Shown here one piece after another: positions 1 through 9,190 of a DNA stretch of 64,000 nucleotides (position 1 is the first letter of the stretch; the number at the start of each line of letters is the position of its first letter). Below the pieces are notes generated by a model that saw only the letters and a program-made list of their open reading frames with translations, did no database searches and was not told the DNA's origin. Source of the stretch: Pseudomonas sp. HS6 (GTDB lineage: Bacteria > Pseudomonadota > Gammaproteobacteria > Pseudomonadales > Pseudomonadaceae). Location of the stretch: assembly GCF_023375815.1 (NCBI RefSeq), contig NZ_CP067412.1, forward strand, positions 1,426,001-1,490,000, read 5' to 3'. A program made the position numbers and the translations under genes.

Positions 1-463
1 GCGCCTCGCGCCGGACTCGCTGGCGTTGTTTGGCGGCGGCTGGAAAACCAGCGCCGCGCAGGAGATTCCCCGCCGTAAGCTTTACGAGCGCATTCATCAG
101 CAATTGGGAATCGACATCGCCCGCTGCCGCGACGGCTACGGTGCAGTCGAGCATCCGGTGCCTTACTTCGAATGCGCTCACCATCGTTTCCATGTCCCGG
201 TGTATTCGAAGGTATTCGTGCGCGATCCATCCAGTTTCTCCGTCCTGCCCTATGGCCGGCCGGGCTTGCTGAGTGCGGTCTCGCCCTACATTTCTTCCAG
301 CCCTGCCCATGCGGTCGTCATGAGCGACCTCGCCACCCTGCACCCCGGCGCAAGCTGCGGCTGCGGTCTGGACAGCGACTGGTTCGATTTGCATGGCCGC
401 GCCGCCGCCACGGCGGGCAGAAGCTGCGCCATGGCGGCGTCCGAACTGCTGGGGAGGCACTGA
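1..463 (+). CDS. LuxE-like acyl-protein synthetase, C-terminal part
   Basis: Only the last 153 or so codons are inside the window, and the reading frame is open from base 2. The fragment carries a GGGWKT motif followed by a conserved-looking C-terminal region with the YGAVEHP segment and a Cys-Gly-Cys-Gly stretch, which resembles the C-terminal half of LuxE acyl-protein synthetases (ANL-type enzymes that activate a fatty acid as acyl-AMP and pass it to a cysteine). The family is usually about 370 residues, so more than half lies upstream. The stop codon is one base from the ATG of the LuxC-like gene, so the two are almost certainly co-transcribed and probably act together. The substrate cannot be read from the fragment. 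It could also be classed as LuxE/PaaK family. Confidence 0.7.
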   Translation, partial: RLAPDSLALFGGGWKTSAAQEIPRRKLYERIHQQLGIDIARCRDGYGAVEHPVPYFECAHHRFHVPVYSKVFVRDPSSFSVLPYGRPGLLSAVSPYISSSPAHAVVMSDLATLHPGASCGCGLDSDWFDLHGRAAATAGRSCAMAASELLGRH

Positions 464-464
464 C

Positions 465-2915
465 ATGTACCTGATCAATGGACAACTTCACGATGACCTC
501 AACCTCGATACCGCGCTGAATCAACTGCGTCACGTGCTGCCACAACGTCTGAATTCGCCTCTGCAAAGCGAGACGGTTATTCATGCGGCGGCCGCGTTCG
601 CCCGCCGGTTAGGCGATTTCAGTCCGGCCCTGCCGCTCGATGCAGAACAACGCCAGTCGTTGATTGCGTTCTGTCAGCCTCAAGGGCTGCGGCGCAAGCT
701 CGAACGGGAGCTGGGCGATCAACCCTCTGCACTGCGTCGCTTCGACTTTCGCCAACCACGTTTCGAGCGCTGGAGTCCGCTGGGCCTGGTGGTTCATATC
801 ACCCCCGGCAACGCGACACTGTTGGCGTTCTGCGCGGTGATCGAGAGTCTGCTGGCCGGTAACGTCAACTGGCTACGCCCCAGCAGCAGCGACCACGGGC
901 TGACTGCGCAATTGCTCAATGCGCTGACGCAATGCGACCCCAGCGGCCAACTCGCGGGACATGTCGCTGTCGTTCCGGCGACCACCGCGCAAATCGGCCA
1001 GTTGTGCCAATGGGCCGACGGTGTCTCTGCCTGGGGTGGCGAATCGGCACTGCAAGCGATTCGTCAGCAGATCCCCGCCGGGTGCCGCTGGATCGATTGG
1101 GGGCACCGCATCAGCTTCGTCTATCTGACTCCGGACGCCGCCTCGCCGCAAGCGCTGGATGCCGTGGCGGATGAAGTCTGTCGACTCGATCAGCAAGCCT
1201 GTTCCAGCCCGCAATGGTTGCTGGTGGACAGCGACGACGAAGCCGTGCTGCGCGAGATCGGTGAACGCCTGGCCGAGTCATTCGAACGCCGTGCCGGGCA
1301 ATGGCCGCCCTTACAGCCCACCCTTCAGGAAGCCTCGCAAATCACCACCGACACGGCCATGGCCAGGCTTGCACACAGTTTCGCCGAGGTGGCTGGCGAG
1401 GTCTGGACAGCACCCGGCTGGCGGGTGATCTGGACCCATGACCAACACTTGAAACCTTCGCCGCTGTTTCGCAGCCTGCTGCTCAAGCCACTGCCCCGCA
1501 CGCGGGTGATCGAGACCTTGTTGCCATGGCGAAACCTCCTGCAAAGCTGCGCCCTGATCTGCCCGGAACAGCAGATTGCAGAGCTTTCACAGCGACTGAT
1601 CACCGCCGGCGTCACCCGGATTGCGCCGATGCTAGCCATTCACGATGGCTACAACGGCGAACCTCACGACGGCGTCTATGCCCTGCAACGCTTGAGCCGG
1701 CGAGTCTCGGTCAGTCTGTCGCCGACACAACTGACCACCCAGGCGACGCTCAACGGCCCGCCACCTCGGCCCCGCGTGGCCGACCTGCCGATCATGAGCA
1801 AGGAAGACTTCGTCACACGTCCGATCAATCCTGCGGCCCAGCTGTATTTCCGATCCGGCGGCAGCAGCGGCGTGCCGGCGTTGTCAGGCTTCAGCTATCG
1901 GGACTTTCGCCAACAGATGTGCGCGACGGCCGATGGTCTGTTTGCATCCGGTCTTGATCCAGTTAAAGACCGGGTGATGAACCTGTTTTTCAGTGGCGGT
2001 TTGTATGGCGGTTTTTTCAGTTTCGCCAAAGTGCTTGAGCAACTGGACGTCACCCACTTGCCGATGGGCGCACCCGCCGATGATAACTACCGGGAAATTG
2101 CGCAATTGATCGTTGATCAGCGGGTAAGCACGCTGATCGGCATGCCGAGCACCCTGCACCGCTTGTTCCTCAACGAACAAACCCGTCTGCGCGCCTATGG
2201 CGGGGTCGAAAAGGTATTCCTCGGCGGTGAGCATCTCGGCGAACAGAGCCGCCAGTTGCTGCAAGACTGCGGCGTCAGCCTGATCCGCTCGGCGGTCTAC
2301 GGCAGCGTCGACGCCGGCCCGCTCGGTCATGCGTGCTCAGCCACCCACGATGGCGTGTTTCATCTGTTGAGCGATATCCAGCACTTGGAAATTGTCGCAT
2401 TCGAAGCCGATCGCCCTGTCGGTGATAACGAAACCGGTCGCCTGGTGTTCACCTCTATCGCGCGGGAAGGTCAGGACGTTCAGCGTTACGACGTCGGCGA
2501 CAGCGGCCGCTGGGTACCCGGACGGTGTGGCTGTGGTTTGCAGACGCCGCGTTTCGAACTGCTTCAGCGCCACGGCAGGCTGGTGCGCATCGGCACCGAT
2601 TTCATCTGCCTCTCGGAACTGGCGCAGCACCTGCAGACCGAGTTCCAGGTGATCCTCGAGCATGCCCCCGACGGACTGGAGCGCATGAAATTCCGAAGCC
2701 TGCTCCAACCCCACGAAGTGCGCCAACGACTGCTGGGTTACCCGACGCTGGCAACTCTTGTGCAGGCCGGGCTGCTGACAGTGGACGCACAGGTCTGCGC
2801 CATCGATCGGTTCACCCGAAACAAACACAGCGGCAAGACGCCGCTGCTGATCGATAACCGAGGAATCCGCCCCTCCTCCGATTTGCAAGGAGCACACGAT
2901 GAACCCAAGAATTGA
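465..2915 (+). CDS. LuxC-type acyl reductase fused to a LuxE/PaaK-type adenylating domain
   Basis: Encodes 816 residues. The start at 465 is chosen because a strong GGGGAGG ribosome-binding site lies just upstream; an in-frame start at 393 would overlap the previous gene. Residues about 1-400 resemble LuxC acyl-CoA reductases: a HITPGN nucleotide-binding segment and, at C246, a DQQACSSPQ motif like the LuxC catalytic cysteine. Residues about 430-816 form a second domain like LuxE/PaaK adenylating enzymes, with a Ser/Gly-rich phosphate loop (RSGGSSGVP) and a YGSVDAG segment. The family reaction for the N-terminal half is NADPH-dependent reduction of a thioester-bound acyl group to an aldehyde. 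Luminous bacteria carry these activities on separate proteins, so the fusion is unusual. It overlaps the next gene by 17 bases. No luxAB luciferase genes are visible. The acyl substrate is unknown. Confidence 0.75.
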   Translation: MYLINGQLHDDLNLDTALNQLRHVLPQRLNSPLQSETVIHAAAAFARRLGDFSPALPLDAEQRQSLIAFCQPQGLRRKLERELGDQPSALRRFDFRQPRFERWSPLGLVVHITPGNATLLAFCAVIESLLAGNVNWLRPSSSDHGLTAQLLNALTQCDPSGQLAGHVAVVPATTAQIGQLCQWADGVSAWGGESALQAIRQQIPAGCRWIDWGHRISFVYLTPDAASPQALDAVADEVCRLDQQACSSPQWLLVDSDDEAVLREIGERLAESFERRAGQWPPLQPTLQEASQITTDTAMARLAHSFAEVAGEVWTAPGWRVIWTHDQHLKPSPLFRSLLLKPLPRTRVIETLLPWRNLLQSCALICPEQQIAELSQRLITAGVTRIAPMLAIHDGYNGEPHDGVYALQRLSRRVSVSLSPTQLTTQATLNGPPPRPRVADLPIMSKEDFVTRPINPAAQLYFRSGGSSGVPALSGFSYRDFRQQMCATADGLFASGLDPVKDRVMNLFFSGGLYGGFFSFAKVLEQLDVTHLPMGAPADDNYREIAQLIVDQRVSTLIGMPSTLHRLFLNEQTRLRAYGGVEKVFLGGEHLGEQSRQLLQDCGVSLIRSAVYGSVDAGPLGHACSATHDGVFHLLSDIQHLEIVAFEADRPVGDNETGRLVFTSIAREGQDVQRYDVGDSGRWVPGRCGCGLQTPRFELLQRHGRLVRIGTDFICLSELAQHLQTEFQVILEHAPDGLERMKFRSLLQPHEVRQRLLGYPTLATLVQAGLLTVDAQVCAIDRFTRNKHSGKTPLLIDNRGIRPSSDLQGAHDEPKN

Positions 2916-4188
2916 ACTGCAGGATCTGGTGGCTTTTGCACGCCAGCATTCACGCTTTTACGCCAGCCACTTTGCCGACGTAGCCGAGCAGGTGACGTCC
3001 CTGAGCGAATTGCCGGTGATTGACCCCGCGCACTACTGGAAAGGCAGCCAGGACCTCGACCGCTGGCCGGTGCTGACCGCAGGCCTGGGCAACGCGATGG
3101 TTTTCAAAACCGGAGGGACCACCCGTGATGGCAAACTGTCGGTCTTCGAACGCGGCGAATGGCAAACGCTGGTCGAGGATTTCGGTCGCAGTCTCAACGT
3201 GCATTTGAACAAGGGCGATCGGGTCGCCAACCTGTTTTTTGTCGGCGATCTGTATGCCAGTTTCATCTTCACTCACGATGCTCTGGCCCACGTTCAGCCG
3301 GGCGTTGTGGAGTTCCCTTTCACCGGCCATGTCGATTCGGCCGTCCTGACCGATGCGATTTCCCGGCATCGGATCAATGTACTGGCAGGTTTACCTGCGC
3401 ATTTATTGACCTTCGCTGCGTGGCTGGAACGCCAGGGGCGCAGGCTGGGGTGCGTCGAACGCCTGCTCTACGGCGGTGAAAGCCTGTTTCCGGCGCAGTT
3501 GCAATTGCTCGGCCGGGTCTTCCCCAATGTACGCGTCGCCTCGATGGGATACGCCAGTGTCGATGCAGGTTTCATCGGCGCCAGTCATCCCGACTGCGCC
3601 TTGGGTGAACACCGGATGACGCGGGGCCACAGCGTGCTGGAAATCCTTGATGAACAGACCGGTGAGGTGATCGAGGAATGCGATCGCACAGGACGCCTGG
3701 TCATGACCAATTTCACCCGGCGACTGATGCCGTTGATTCGCTACCCGGTCGGCGACCGCGCCTGCTGGCGGGAACTCGACCGAACGCCCATGCGCAAATT
3801 CGCGTTGATGGGCCGCAGCGCCGACAGCCAGCGAGTCAGGGTGGGAATCCTGACGCTGCTGCCCGATGAAATTGGCAACACGGTGCAACGCATCACCGGC
3901 AGTGACGATTGGCAACTGGTGATCGAGCAGGTCGGGACCAAGGATGTCCTGCGTCTGAAATGGGCTCCGGACGCTGTGCAATCCACTCCATTTGACACAG
4001 ACCGAAGACTGCACAGCGCGCTGATTGAACATTACCCGTTGATCAAACAACTGAATGCCGATCACTTGCTGGATATGGAGATTCACTGCTGCACGGTTCA
4101 GGACCTGTCATGCCACCCGCGCTCCGGCAAACGCCAGCGCGTGCTGGATCTGCGCGCCTACGACACCCCGCCCATGGAACATCGCTGA
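2899..4188 (+). CDS. LuxE/PaaK-like acyl-activating enzyme
   Basis: A 429-residue protein starting inside the end of the LuxC-fusion gene, with AAGGAGC seven bases before its ATG. Around residue 70 it has a TGGTTRDGK phosphate loop, and later a YGGESL segment, a MGYASVDAG segment and an RYPVGD motif, all typical of phenylacetate-CoA-ligase/LuxE-like adenylating enzymes. It resembles the C-terminal domain of the preceding fusion protein, so the cluster contains three related activating domains. I infer that it activates a carboxylic acid for the same pathway; the acid is not identifiable. The stop (TGA) overlaps the start of the GNAT gene by one base, indicating translational coupling. Confidence 0.65.
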   Translation: MNPRIELQDLVAFARQHSRFYASHFADVAEQVTSLSELPVIDPAHYWKGSQDLDRWPVLTAGLGNAMVFKTGGTTRDGKLSVFERGEWQTLVEDFGRSLNVHLNKGDRVANLFFVGDLYASFIFTHDALAHVQPGVVEFPFTGHVDSAVLTDAISRHRINVLAGLPAHLLTFAAWLERQGRRLGCVERLLYGGESLFPAQLQLLGRVFPNVRVASMGYASVDAGFIGASHPDCALGEHRMTRGHSVLEILDEQTGEVIEECDRTGRLVMTNFTRRLMPLIRYPVGDRACWRELDRTPMRKFALMGRSADSQRVRVGILTLLPDEIGNTVQRITGSDDWQLVIEQVGTKDVLRLKWAPDAVQSTPFDTDRRLHSALIEHYPLIKQLNADHLLDMEIHCCTVQDLSCHPRSGKRQRVLDLRAYDTPPMEHR

Positions 4189-5108
4189 TGGAAACAGTCA
4201 CCCTGCGAAGCTTCCGCAGCAGCGACGCTCCTGCCGTTAGCAATTTGTTCAGAAAAATCTACGGCGATCTTTACGCTCAGCCTCACGTCTATCTGCCCTG
4301 CATGATCGATCGCAACCATGCGCTGGGTCACTGGCACTCTTTGGTCGCCGTCGCAGAAGATCAAACGCTGGGACACGCGACCTTGATTCATGCCAGGGGA
4401 TCGCACATCGCCGAGCTGGCGTTGAGCGTGGTTGCCCCGGAAAACCGTGGTCAGAACATTGCCACTCGCCTGGGACGGCAGCTGTTGATTCATGCGCAAG
4501 CGCTGGGATACCGGGGCGTGACGATCAAACAGGTCACCGGCCATCCCTACACACAACGCATGGCCGCCAGCCTCGGCTTTCAGAATGTCGGATGGCTGCC
4601 CGACTATGTACCCTCTCCTTTCAACGACTCGGCGCGGGAGTCGCTGATTATCGGTTACACACCCATCGACGATAACCGACGTCCGCTCCCGACCCTGGCG
4701 TGGCCCGAAAGCTGCCGGGATTTCATGATGCAGATGTGCAGCGTGTTCGGAACACAGGACAAAGCCGCGCCCTGGGTGGGCGAACCGGTGCAGCTCGAAC
4801 AACAATCGAACCGGTATGAAGGCACTTTCAAAGAGCTCGATGGCGGCTTGTTGAAGCAGTTGCAAGCACTGCCGGCGCATTGGCTTATTTCAATCAGGCT
4901 CAGGCTGGCGAAGAGTTTTGAAGACGCGTCGTACTTGTTGACGGCGGCGGGATTCGTGTTCACCGGGCTGGTACCGGATGAGAGAGGCGCGGGCTGGCTG
5001 GCGCTGTTTCATCGCGGCGCAAAGCCACCGGTGTTGAAGCTGATCTGCCCGCAGATGCAGCGGCTGCATGACGACCTGCAACTGCAGATCGCTCGCGGAG
5101 CGCAATAA
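4188..5108 (+). CDS. GNAT family acyltransferase
   Basis: A 306-residue protein whose ATG shares its A with the stop of the preceding gene (TGATG). Residues about 1-155 form a GNAT fold, with the acyl-CoA-binding segment PENRGQNIATRL near residue 85-95. The C-terminal 150 residues contain a second, more divergent domain ending near residue 306. GNAT enzymes move an acyl group from acyl-CoA (or sometimes acyl-ACP) to an amine or hydroxyl. As the last gene of the LuxE/LuxC-like set it may couple an activated acyl group to an amine acceptor, but that is inference from position only. A hairpin terminator follows immediately. Confidence 0.7.
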   Translation: METVTLRSFRSSDAPAVSNLFRKIYGDLYAQPHVYLPCMIDRNHALGHWHSLVAVAEDQTLGHATLIHARGSHIAELALSVVAPENRGQNIATRLGRQLLIHAQALGYRGVTIKQVTGHPYTQRMAASLGFQNVGWLPDYVPSPFNDSARESLIIGYTPIDDNRRPLPTLAWPESCRDFMMQMCSVFGTQDKAAPWVGEPVQLEQQSNRYEGTFKELDGGLLKQLQALPAHWLISIRLRLAKSFEDASYLLTAAGFVFTGLVPDERGAGWLALFHRGAKPPVLKLICPQMQRLHDDLQLQIARGAQ

Positions 5109-5112
5109 CGCT

Positions 5113-5135
5113 CAAGCCCCCTTATCGGGGGCTTG
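5113..5135. terminator. Intrinsic hairpin between convergent genes
   Basis: A perfect 9-bp stem (CAAGCCCCC with GGGGGCTTG) and a 5-base loop lie 4 bases after the GNAT stop and 11 bases before the stop of the minus-strand gene. It probably terminates both transcripts, although the T-tract is weak on either side. Confidence 0.75.
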
Positions 5136-5146
5136 TCGTTGCGAGG

Positions 5147-5680
5147 TCAAGCCTTGGCGCTGACACCTTTGTCCGTCGGCAGCGAACGATCACCACCCTG
5201 CCCGTAGGTCTTCAGGTTCTGAAGAACGTAAATGGCTTTCTTGTACTCGGGAATCAGCCCGTTGGCGTACTTGTTGCCTTTCAGATTGTTGTTCTGGATG
5301 GTGTCCAGTTGCGTGGCGAAATACTCCAGCGCATTGAACCTGGCATCCGGGTCTTTCTGAACGCCGAAACGGTCGAACTTGTCACCGGCATTGAGCAGTG
5401 TCATCGACGTCACTTCGGAAATAAGGCCCCGACTGCGCAGGAAGTCAGACAGTTTGCCCAACTGCTTGGCAGAGACGTTTTCCGGATCGAACCCCTTGAT
5501 GTTCTTGTGCAAACGCTGCTTGTCCATTTCCGCCGTATTGAGAACGGTGGGGTCGTTGCCGACCAGGGCCAGCATCTGCTTGACCTTCACGCTTTGAGAA
5601 ACCGGTTTGCCCGAGCTCCCTGTATCTCGAACCAGCAAACCTGCCTTGGGCTGCCACGCGCCGGTATAACCAACGGTCAT
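5147..5680 (-). CDS. Hypothetical protein, function not recognised
   Basis: Encodes 177 residues. The start at 5680 is preferred over an upstream in-frame ATG at 5803 because AAGGAGC lies eight bases before it. No signal peptide or membrane segment is visible. The protein is mostly polar and probably helical, with many Lys, Asn, Asp and Leu residues (for example the segment SAKQLGKLSDFLRSRG) and a short Gly-rich tail. It stands alone, convergent with the accessory LuxE/LuxC cluster, and the upstream DNA is AT-rich. I do not recognise a domain; it looks like a lineage-restricted Pseudomonas protein. Confidence 0.6.
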   Translation of the reverse strand: MTVGYTGAWQPKAGLLVRDTGSSGKPVSQSVKVKQMLALVGNDPTVLNTAEMDKQRLHKNIKGFDPENVSAKQLGKLSDFLRSRGLISEVTSMTLLNAGDKFDRFGVQKDPDARFNALEYFATQLDTIQNNNLKGNKYANGLIPEYKKAIYVLQNLKTYGQGGDRSLPTDKGVSAKA

Positions 5681-6060
5681 GAGCGTGCTCCTTGCGAAAA
5701 GAACATGGAAATATCCTTGTGGAACGTCTTGAGTTGCCCGGAGTATCGGCCGGCAAACTGATGGCACCAATCTGTTTTTCACTTTTTTACAAATTTCGTA
5801 CATTCTCGATACAAAGCACTAAAGCCCCGCAGACGTTGAGCCAGAGCCTCCTGTCCCAGCCGGATAAAATCGGGTTTTTAGTCTAACGAACGGGCTGGTT
5901 AGTTCGCATGTGTCGAATCTGTTACTTACCGATCAGCATTTAAAAACTTTTTAGCACGTGAGTACCTAAAGCTTCCTCGCAGCGCGACGATACGTAAGGG
6001 ATACCCCTACTGTTTTACTCCTCGCCCCTAATAAGAAACGCTGCTCAAGGACCGGTCTCC
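5681..6060. other. Intergenic region between divergent genes
   Basis: About 380 bases with no convincing gene. It is AT-richer than its flanks around 5765-5960, as expected for the promoter region of the divergent hypothetical gene and chemoreceptor gene. I could not identify a specific operator, and the chemoreceptor ATG has only a weak ribosome-binding site (AAGGACC, 7 bases upstream). Confidence 0.5.
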
Positions 6061-8052
6061 ATGCCCGCATTCCGTACCATTCAGGCTCGCTACACGCTGT
6101 TTCTGGTTCTTTTCATTCTGTTGCTGTCGGTCCTGACGGTCGTGGGCATCAGCCAACTGGTCGCGCCGAAACTGCGCCATACCGAAGAGCAAGTGGTGCT
6201 CAACCGCATCGCCGAGGTCGCCGAGCAGATCCAGGGCGAACTGAACAAAGTTCAGTCCCAGCAACGCAGCATCACTCAGACCATCCCGCTGCTCGACAGC
6301 GCCGCTATCGATACGGTGCTGCCGGGGCTGGTGGACCAGTACGGCGAGTTGAAAGTATTTGGCGGCGGTATCTGGCCACTGCCCGGTCAGCGTGAGGCGG
6401 GACGCAACAAGTTCAGCACCTTCTGGCACCGCGACAGCTCCGGCAAACTCGCTGTGAACACCTTCTGGAACAGCGACGCAGCCCCCAACTATTACGACCA
6501 GAGCTGGTACAAGGGCGGCTTGCAGACCCCGCGCGGTCAATGTGCCTGGGCCGCTGCTTATAAAGACGATGCCAGCGCCGAGCCGCGCACCAACTGCGCC
6601 ATGGCCATCCAGAAAAACGGCACGACCTGGGGCGTCTCGACCATCGACGTCACACTGGGCTTCTTCAACGACCTGGTAGCGCGCAAGGAAAAAGACCTCA
6701 GCGCCGAAATGCTGATCGTCGAGGCCGACGGCAAGATCATCAGCAACAGTTCGCGCATCAATGGCCCGATCGTGCTGAAAAACATCAGCGAGCTGGCCGG
6801 CAGTTCACCTTTCGCGAGTCAGGTAAAGGCTGGCTTGCAACAACGTGATCAGGCCCAGCGTGTCGAATTCGACAACAACGGTGTAGCCAGCACCTTCTTC
6901 ATGCGCCCGATCGAAGGCACGCCCTGGTTCCTCGCCACTGCACTGCCGACCAAAATGCTCACCGCGCAACGTGATGACGTGCTCAGCACCCTGAGCCTGT
7001 TGCAGATCCCACTGGTGATCCTGCTGGTGCTCTGGCAGGTCTATGCGATTCGCCAACTGATCCAGCGCATGAAGGCCTTGAAAGCCAACATCGATTTGCT
7101 GTCCAGCGGCGATGCCGACCTGACCCGACGCATCACCATTCGCGCCGAAGACGAACTCGGCGCGATCGGTCACTCGGTCAACACCTTCATCGCCTACCTG
7201 CAAAACATGATCGGTGAAGTCACCCAGGCCACCGGCGCCATGGCTTCCAGCCTCGATAACCTGCAACGCACCTCGGCGCACACCAGTCAGATCCTGCTAC
7301 GCCACGCCTCGGAAACCGACCAGACCGTCACCGCGATCAACGAAATGAGTTCGACCGCTGAAAGCGTCGCGCAGAACGCCGCTGAAACCGCTGCCTTCAC
7401 CCAGCGCGCCAACGAAAATGCCGATCGCTCGCGGGTCGTGGTCGGCGAAGCCTCAAACAGTGTCGTCGCGCTGATCGACGAAGTGGCCAGCGCCACGCAC
7501 AAGGTCGAAAGCATGCAGCAGGACGCTCAACGCATCACCGAGATTCTCGGGGTGATTGGCGCGATTGCCGGCCAGACCAACCTGTTGGCGCTCAACGCTG
7601 CCATCGAAGCGGCCCGCGCCGGTGAGCAAGGCCGCGGCTTTGCGGTGGTGGCCGACGAAGTGCGTGCCCTCGCCGCCCGCACCCAGGCCAGCACCTCGGA
7701 AATCAACGAAATGTTGACCCGCCTGACCCAGGGCGTGAGCTCGTCAGTCAGTGCCATGGAAAACACCCAGGCCAGTTGCCAATCGGCCGCCGACGCCACA
7801 GCGCGAGTCAACAGCGGCCTCGACGAGATGGCCGGCTCGGTCAGCCATATCAACAGCCTCAGCACCCAGATCGCCACCGCCGCCGAACAGCAAAGCGCCG
7901 TCACCGAAGAGATCAACCGCAGCATGGTGCAAATCCGCCACATGGTCGATGAACTGGTGCAAAGCGGTCAGGCCAGCGAGCTGAACACCCGACAACTGCT
8001 GGAAGCCAACAGCCAGGTCAGTGCGATCATGGGCCGGTTCAAGGTGCGATGA
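6061..8052 (+). CDS. Methyl-accepting chemotaxis protein with Cache-like sensor
   Basis: A 663-residue transmembrane chemoreceptor. A first membrane helix lies at about residues 11-32, followed by a periplasmic sensor of about 280 residues. A WYKGG segment near residue 145 and the following strand pattern suggest a double-Cache fold. A second helix lies at about 313-333, then HAMP at about 335-387 and the cytoplasmic signalling domain. Its hairpin tip ([19 protein letters not shown]) and the following [12 protein letters not shown] are the hallmark CheA/CheW-contact region. The C-terminus has no CheR-docking pentapeptide. The ligand cannot be assigned: the sensor lacks the full Y-R-W-Y-D amino-acid motif of PctA-type Cache domains. 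The gene is monocistronic. Confidence 0.93.
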   Translation: MPAFRTIQARYTLFLVLFILLLSVLTVVGISQLVAPKLRHTEEQVVLNRIAEVAEQIQGELNKVQSQQRSITQTIPLLDSAAIDTVLPGLVDQYGELKVFGGGIWPLPGQREAGRNKFSTFWHRDSSGKLAVNTFWNSDAAPNYYDQSWYKGGLQTPRGQCAWAAAYKDDASAEPRTNCAMAIQKNGTTWGVSTIDVTLGFFNDLVARKEKDLSAEMLIVEADGKIISNSSRINGPIVLKNISELAGSSPFASQVKAGLQQRDQAQRVEFDNNGVASTFFMRPIEGTPWFLATALPTKMLTAQRDDVLSTLSLLQIPLVILLVLWQVYAIRQLIQRMKALKANIDLLSSGDADLTRRITIRAEDELGAIGHSVNTFIAYLQNMIGEVTQATGAMASSLDNLQRTSAHTSQILLRHASETDQTVTAINEMSSTAESVAQNAAETAAFTQRANENADRSRVVVGEASNSVVALIDEVASATHKVESMQQDAQRITEILGVIGAIAGQTNLLALNAAIEAARAGEQGRGFAVVADEVRALAARTQASTSEINEMLTRLTQGVSSSVSAMENTQASCQSAADATARVNSGLDEMAGSVSHINSLSTQIATAAEQQSAVTEEINRSMVQIRHMVDELVQSGQASELNTRQLLEANSQVSAIMGRFKVR

Positions 8053-8062
8053 GCTTGTTTAC

Positions 8063-8078
8063 CTGACAAATCTGTCAT
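8063..8078 (+). promoter_or_regulatory. Candidate CopR-type operator upstream of copG
   Basis: CTGACA, five bases, then GTCAT. This differs by one base from the copper-responsive CopR box as I recall it for P. aeruginosa (CTGACA-N5-GTAAT). It lies about 150 bases before a copper-resistance copG homologue and just after the chemoreceptor stop. The assignment rests on motif plus context only. Confidence 0.4.
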
Positions 8079-8224
8079 CTCTCGCTCAGCAGGCTGTCAG
8101 CCTTGATCTACGATCATGCTGGCAGCCCGCCTTGTATCACTTGGAAACACTCCGTTGATGCCGGGCAGGAAAATCCGGTCAAAATGCGTTCTTTTTTGAT
8201 CGTCACCCGAGCCGAGAGCCCTCC

Positions 8225-8671
8225 ATGCGAAACCACCTGCGTCTGGCCGCCCTGAGCGCGCTGTTTATCTCCTCGCTGGCGCAAGCCGCCGACCTCATTC
8301 CGATCGAAGTCCACCGCGACGCCAACTGCGGCTGCTGCAAGAAATGGATCAGCCACCTGGAAGCCAACGGTTTCAAGGTCGAGGATCACGTTGAAGCCGA
8401 CATGAGCAGCTTCAAGCAACAACACGGCGTACCGCCTCGTCTGGCGTCCTGCCACACGGCGATCATCAACGGCAAATTCGTCGAAGGTCATGTGCCCGCC
8501 GAACAGGTGCTGGCCCTGAGCAAGCGTGACGACCTGCTCGGCGTGGCCGCTCCGGGGATGCCGATGGGTTCGCCGGGCATGGAAATGGACGGCATGAGCG
8601 ATGCCTATCAAGTCATCGGCCTCAAAAAGGATGGGGCTGATGTGGTGGTGGCTGATTACCCGGCCCATTGA
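8225..8671 (+). CDS. copG: CopG-type copper-resistance protein (DUF411)
   Basis: A 148-residue exported protein. A signal peptide covers about residues 1-21 (cleavage after AQA). The mature part is a DUF411 domain with the CGCC metal-binding motif at residues 35-38, a second conserved Cys in LASCHT, and a Met-rich loop near residues 110-125 (MPMGSPGMEMDGM). The P. aeruginosa homologue CopG binds a cysteine-bridged copper cluster in the periplasm, and this protein has the same cysteines, so a role in periplasmic copper handling is likely. Its TGA overlaps the ATG of the next gene, a small membrane protein. A candidate CopR box lies upstream. Confidence 0.82.
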   Translation: MRNHLRLAALSALFISSLAQAADLIPIEVHRDANCGCCKKWISHLEANGFKVEDHVEADMSSFKQQHGVPPRLASCHTAIINGKFVEGHVPAEQVLALSKRDDLLGVAAPGMPMGSPGMEMDGMSDAYQVIGLKKDGADVVVADYPAH

Positions 8672-9105
8672 TGACAGCGGGTTATCTCGGGCTGTTCTTC
8701 GCCGCGTTTGGCGCGGCCACACTGCTGCCACTGCAATCGGAAGCCGTACTGGTCGGGTTGCTGGTCAGTGATCGTTATTGGCTTTGGGAACTGTTGGCGG
8801 TGGCGACGCTGGGGAATGTCCTCGGTTCGCTGGTCAACTGGTGGCTGGGACGAGGACTGGAGCGGTTTCAGGGGCGACGCTGGTTTCCGGTCAGCCCGAA
8901 ACACATGGACCGCGCCCGCGCTCACTATCAACGTTATGGACACTGGTCGCTGTTGCTCAGTTGGCTGCCGGTCATCGGTGATCCCCTGACGCTGGTCGCC
9001 GGGGTCATGCGCGAACCGCTTGGGCGATTCCTGTTGATCGTCACCCTGGCCAAAGGCACCCGCTATGGGGTGCTGGCGATGCTCACGCTGGGCTGGCTCG
9101 GTTGA
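8671..9105 (+). CDS. YqaA/DedA-like small inner-membrane protein
   Basis: A 144-residue membrane protein. The ATG at 8671 overlaps the copG stop (TGATG); a TTG codon one position earlier is less likely. It has about four hydrophobic segments, at roughly residues 5-30, 38-55, 90-112 and 120-142. It also has the short conserved GNVLGSLVNWWLGR and an R-containing loop typical of the YqaA branch of the SNARE-associated/DedA (VTT) family. Members are thought to act in lipid transport or membrane homeostasis; a specific function cannot be given. Overlap with copG indicates co-translation, so it may be copper-induced. Confidence 0.75.
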   Translation: MTAGYLGLFFAAFGAATLLPLQSEAVLVGLLVSDRYWLWELLAVATLGNVLGSLVNWWLGRGLERFQGRRWFPVSPKHMDRARAHYQRYGHWSLLLSWLPVIGDPLTLVAGVMREPLGRFLLIVTLAKGTRYGVLAMLTLGWLG

Positions 9106-9190
9106 ACGTTCAGACGCGGGCATTGCCTGTGTTTAACGTCGCCCTAATCCGGCCGTTCCAGCATCGGCCGATTTCTTGTGGAGTTGTCCT

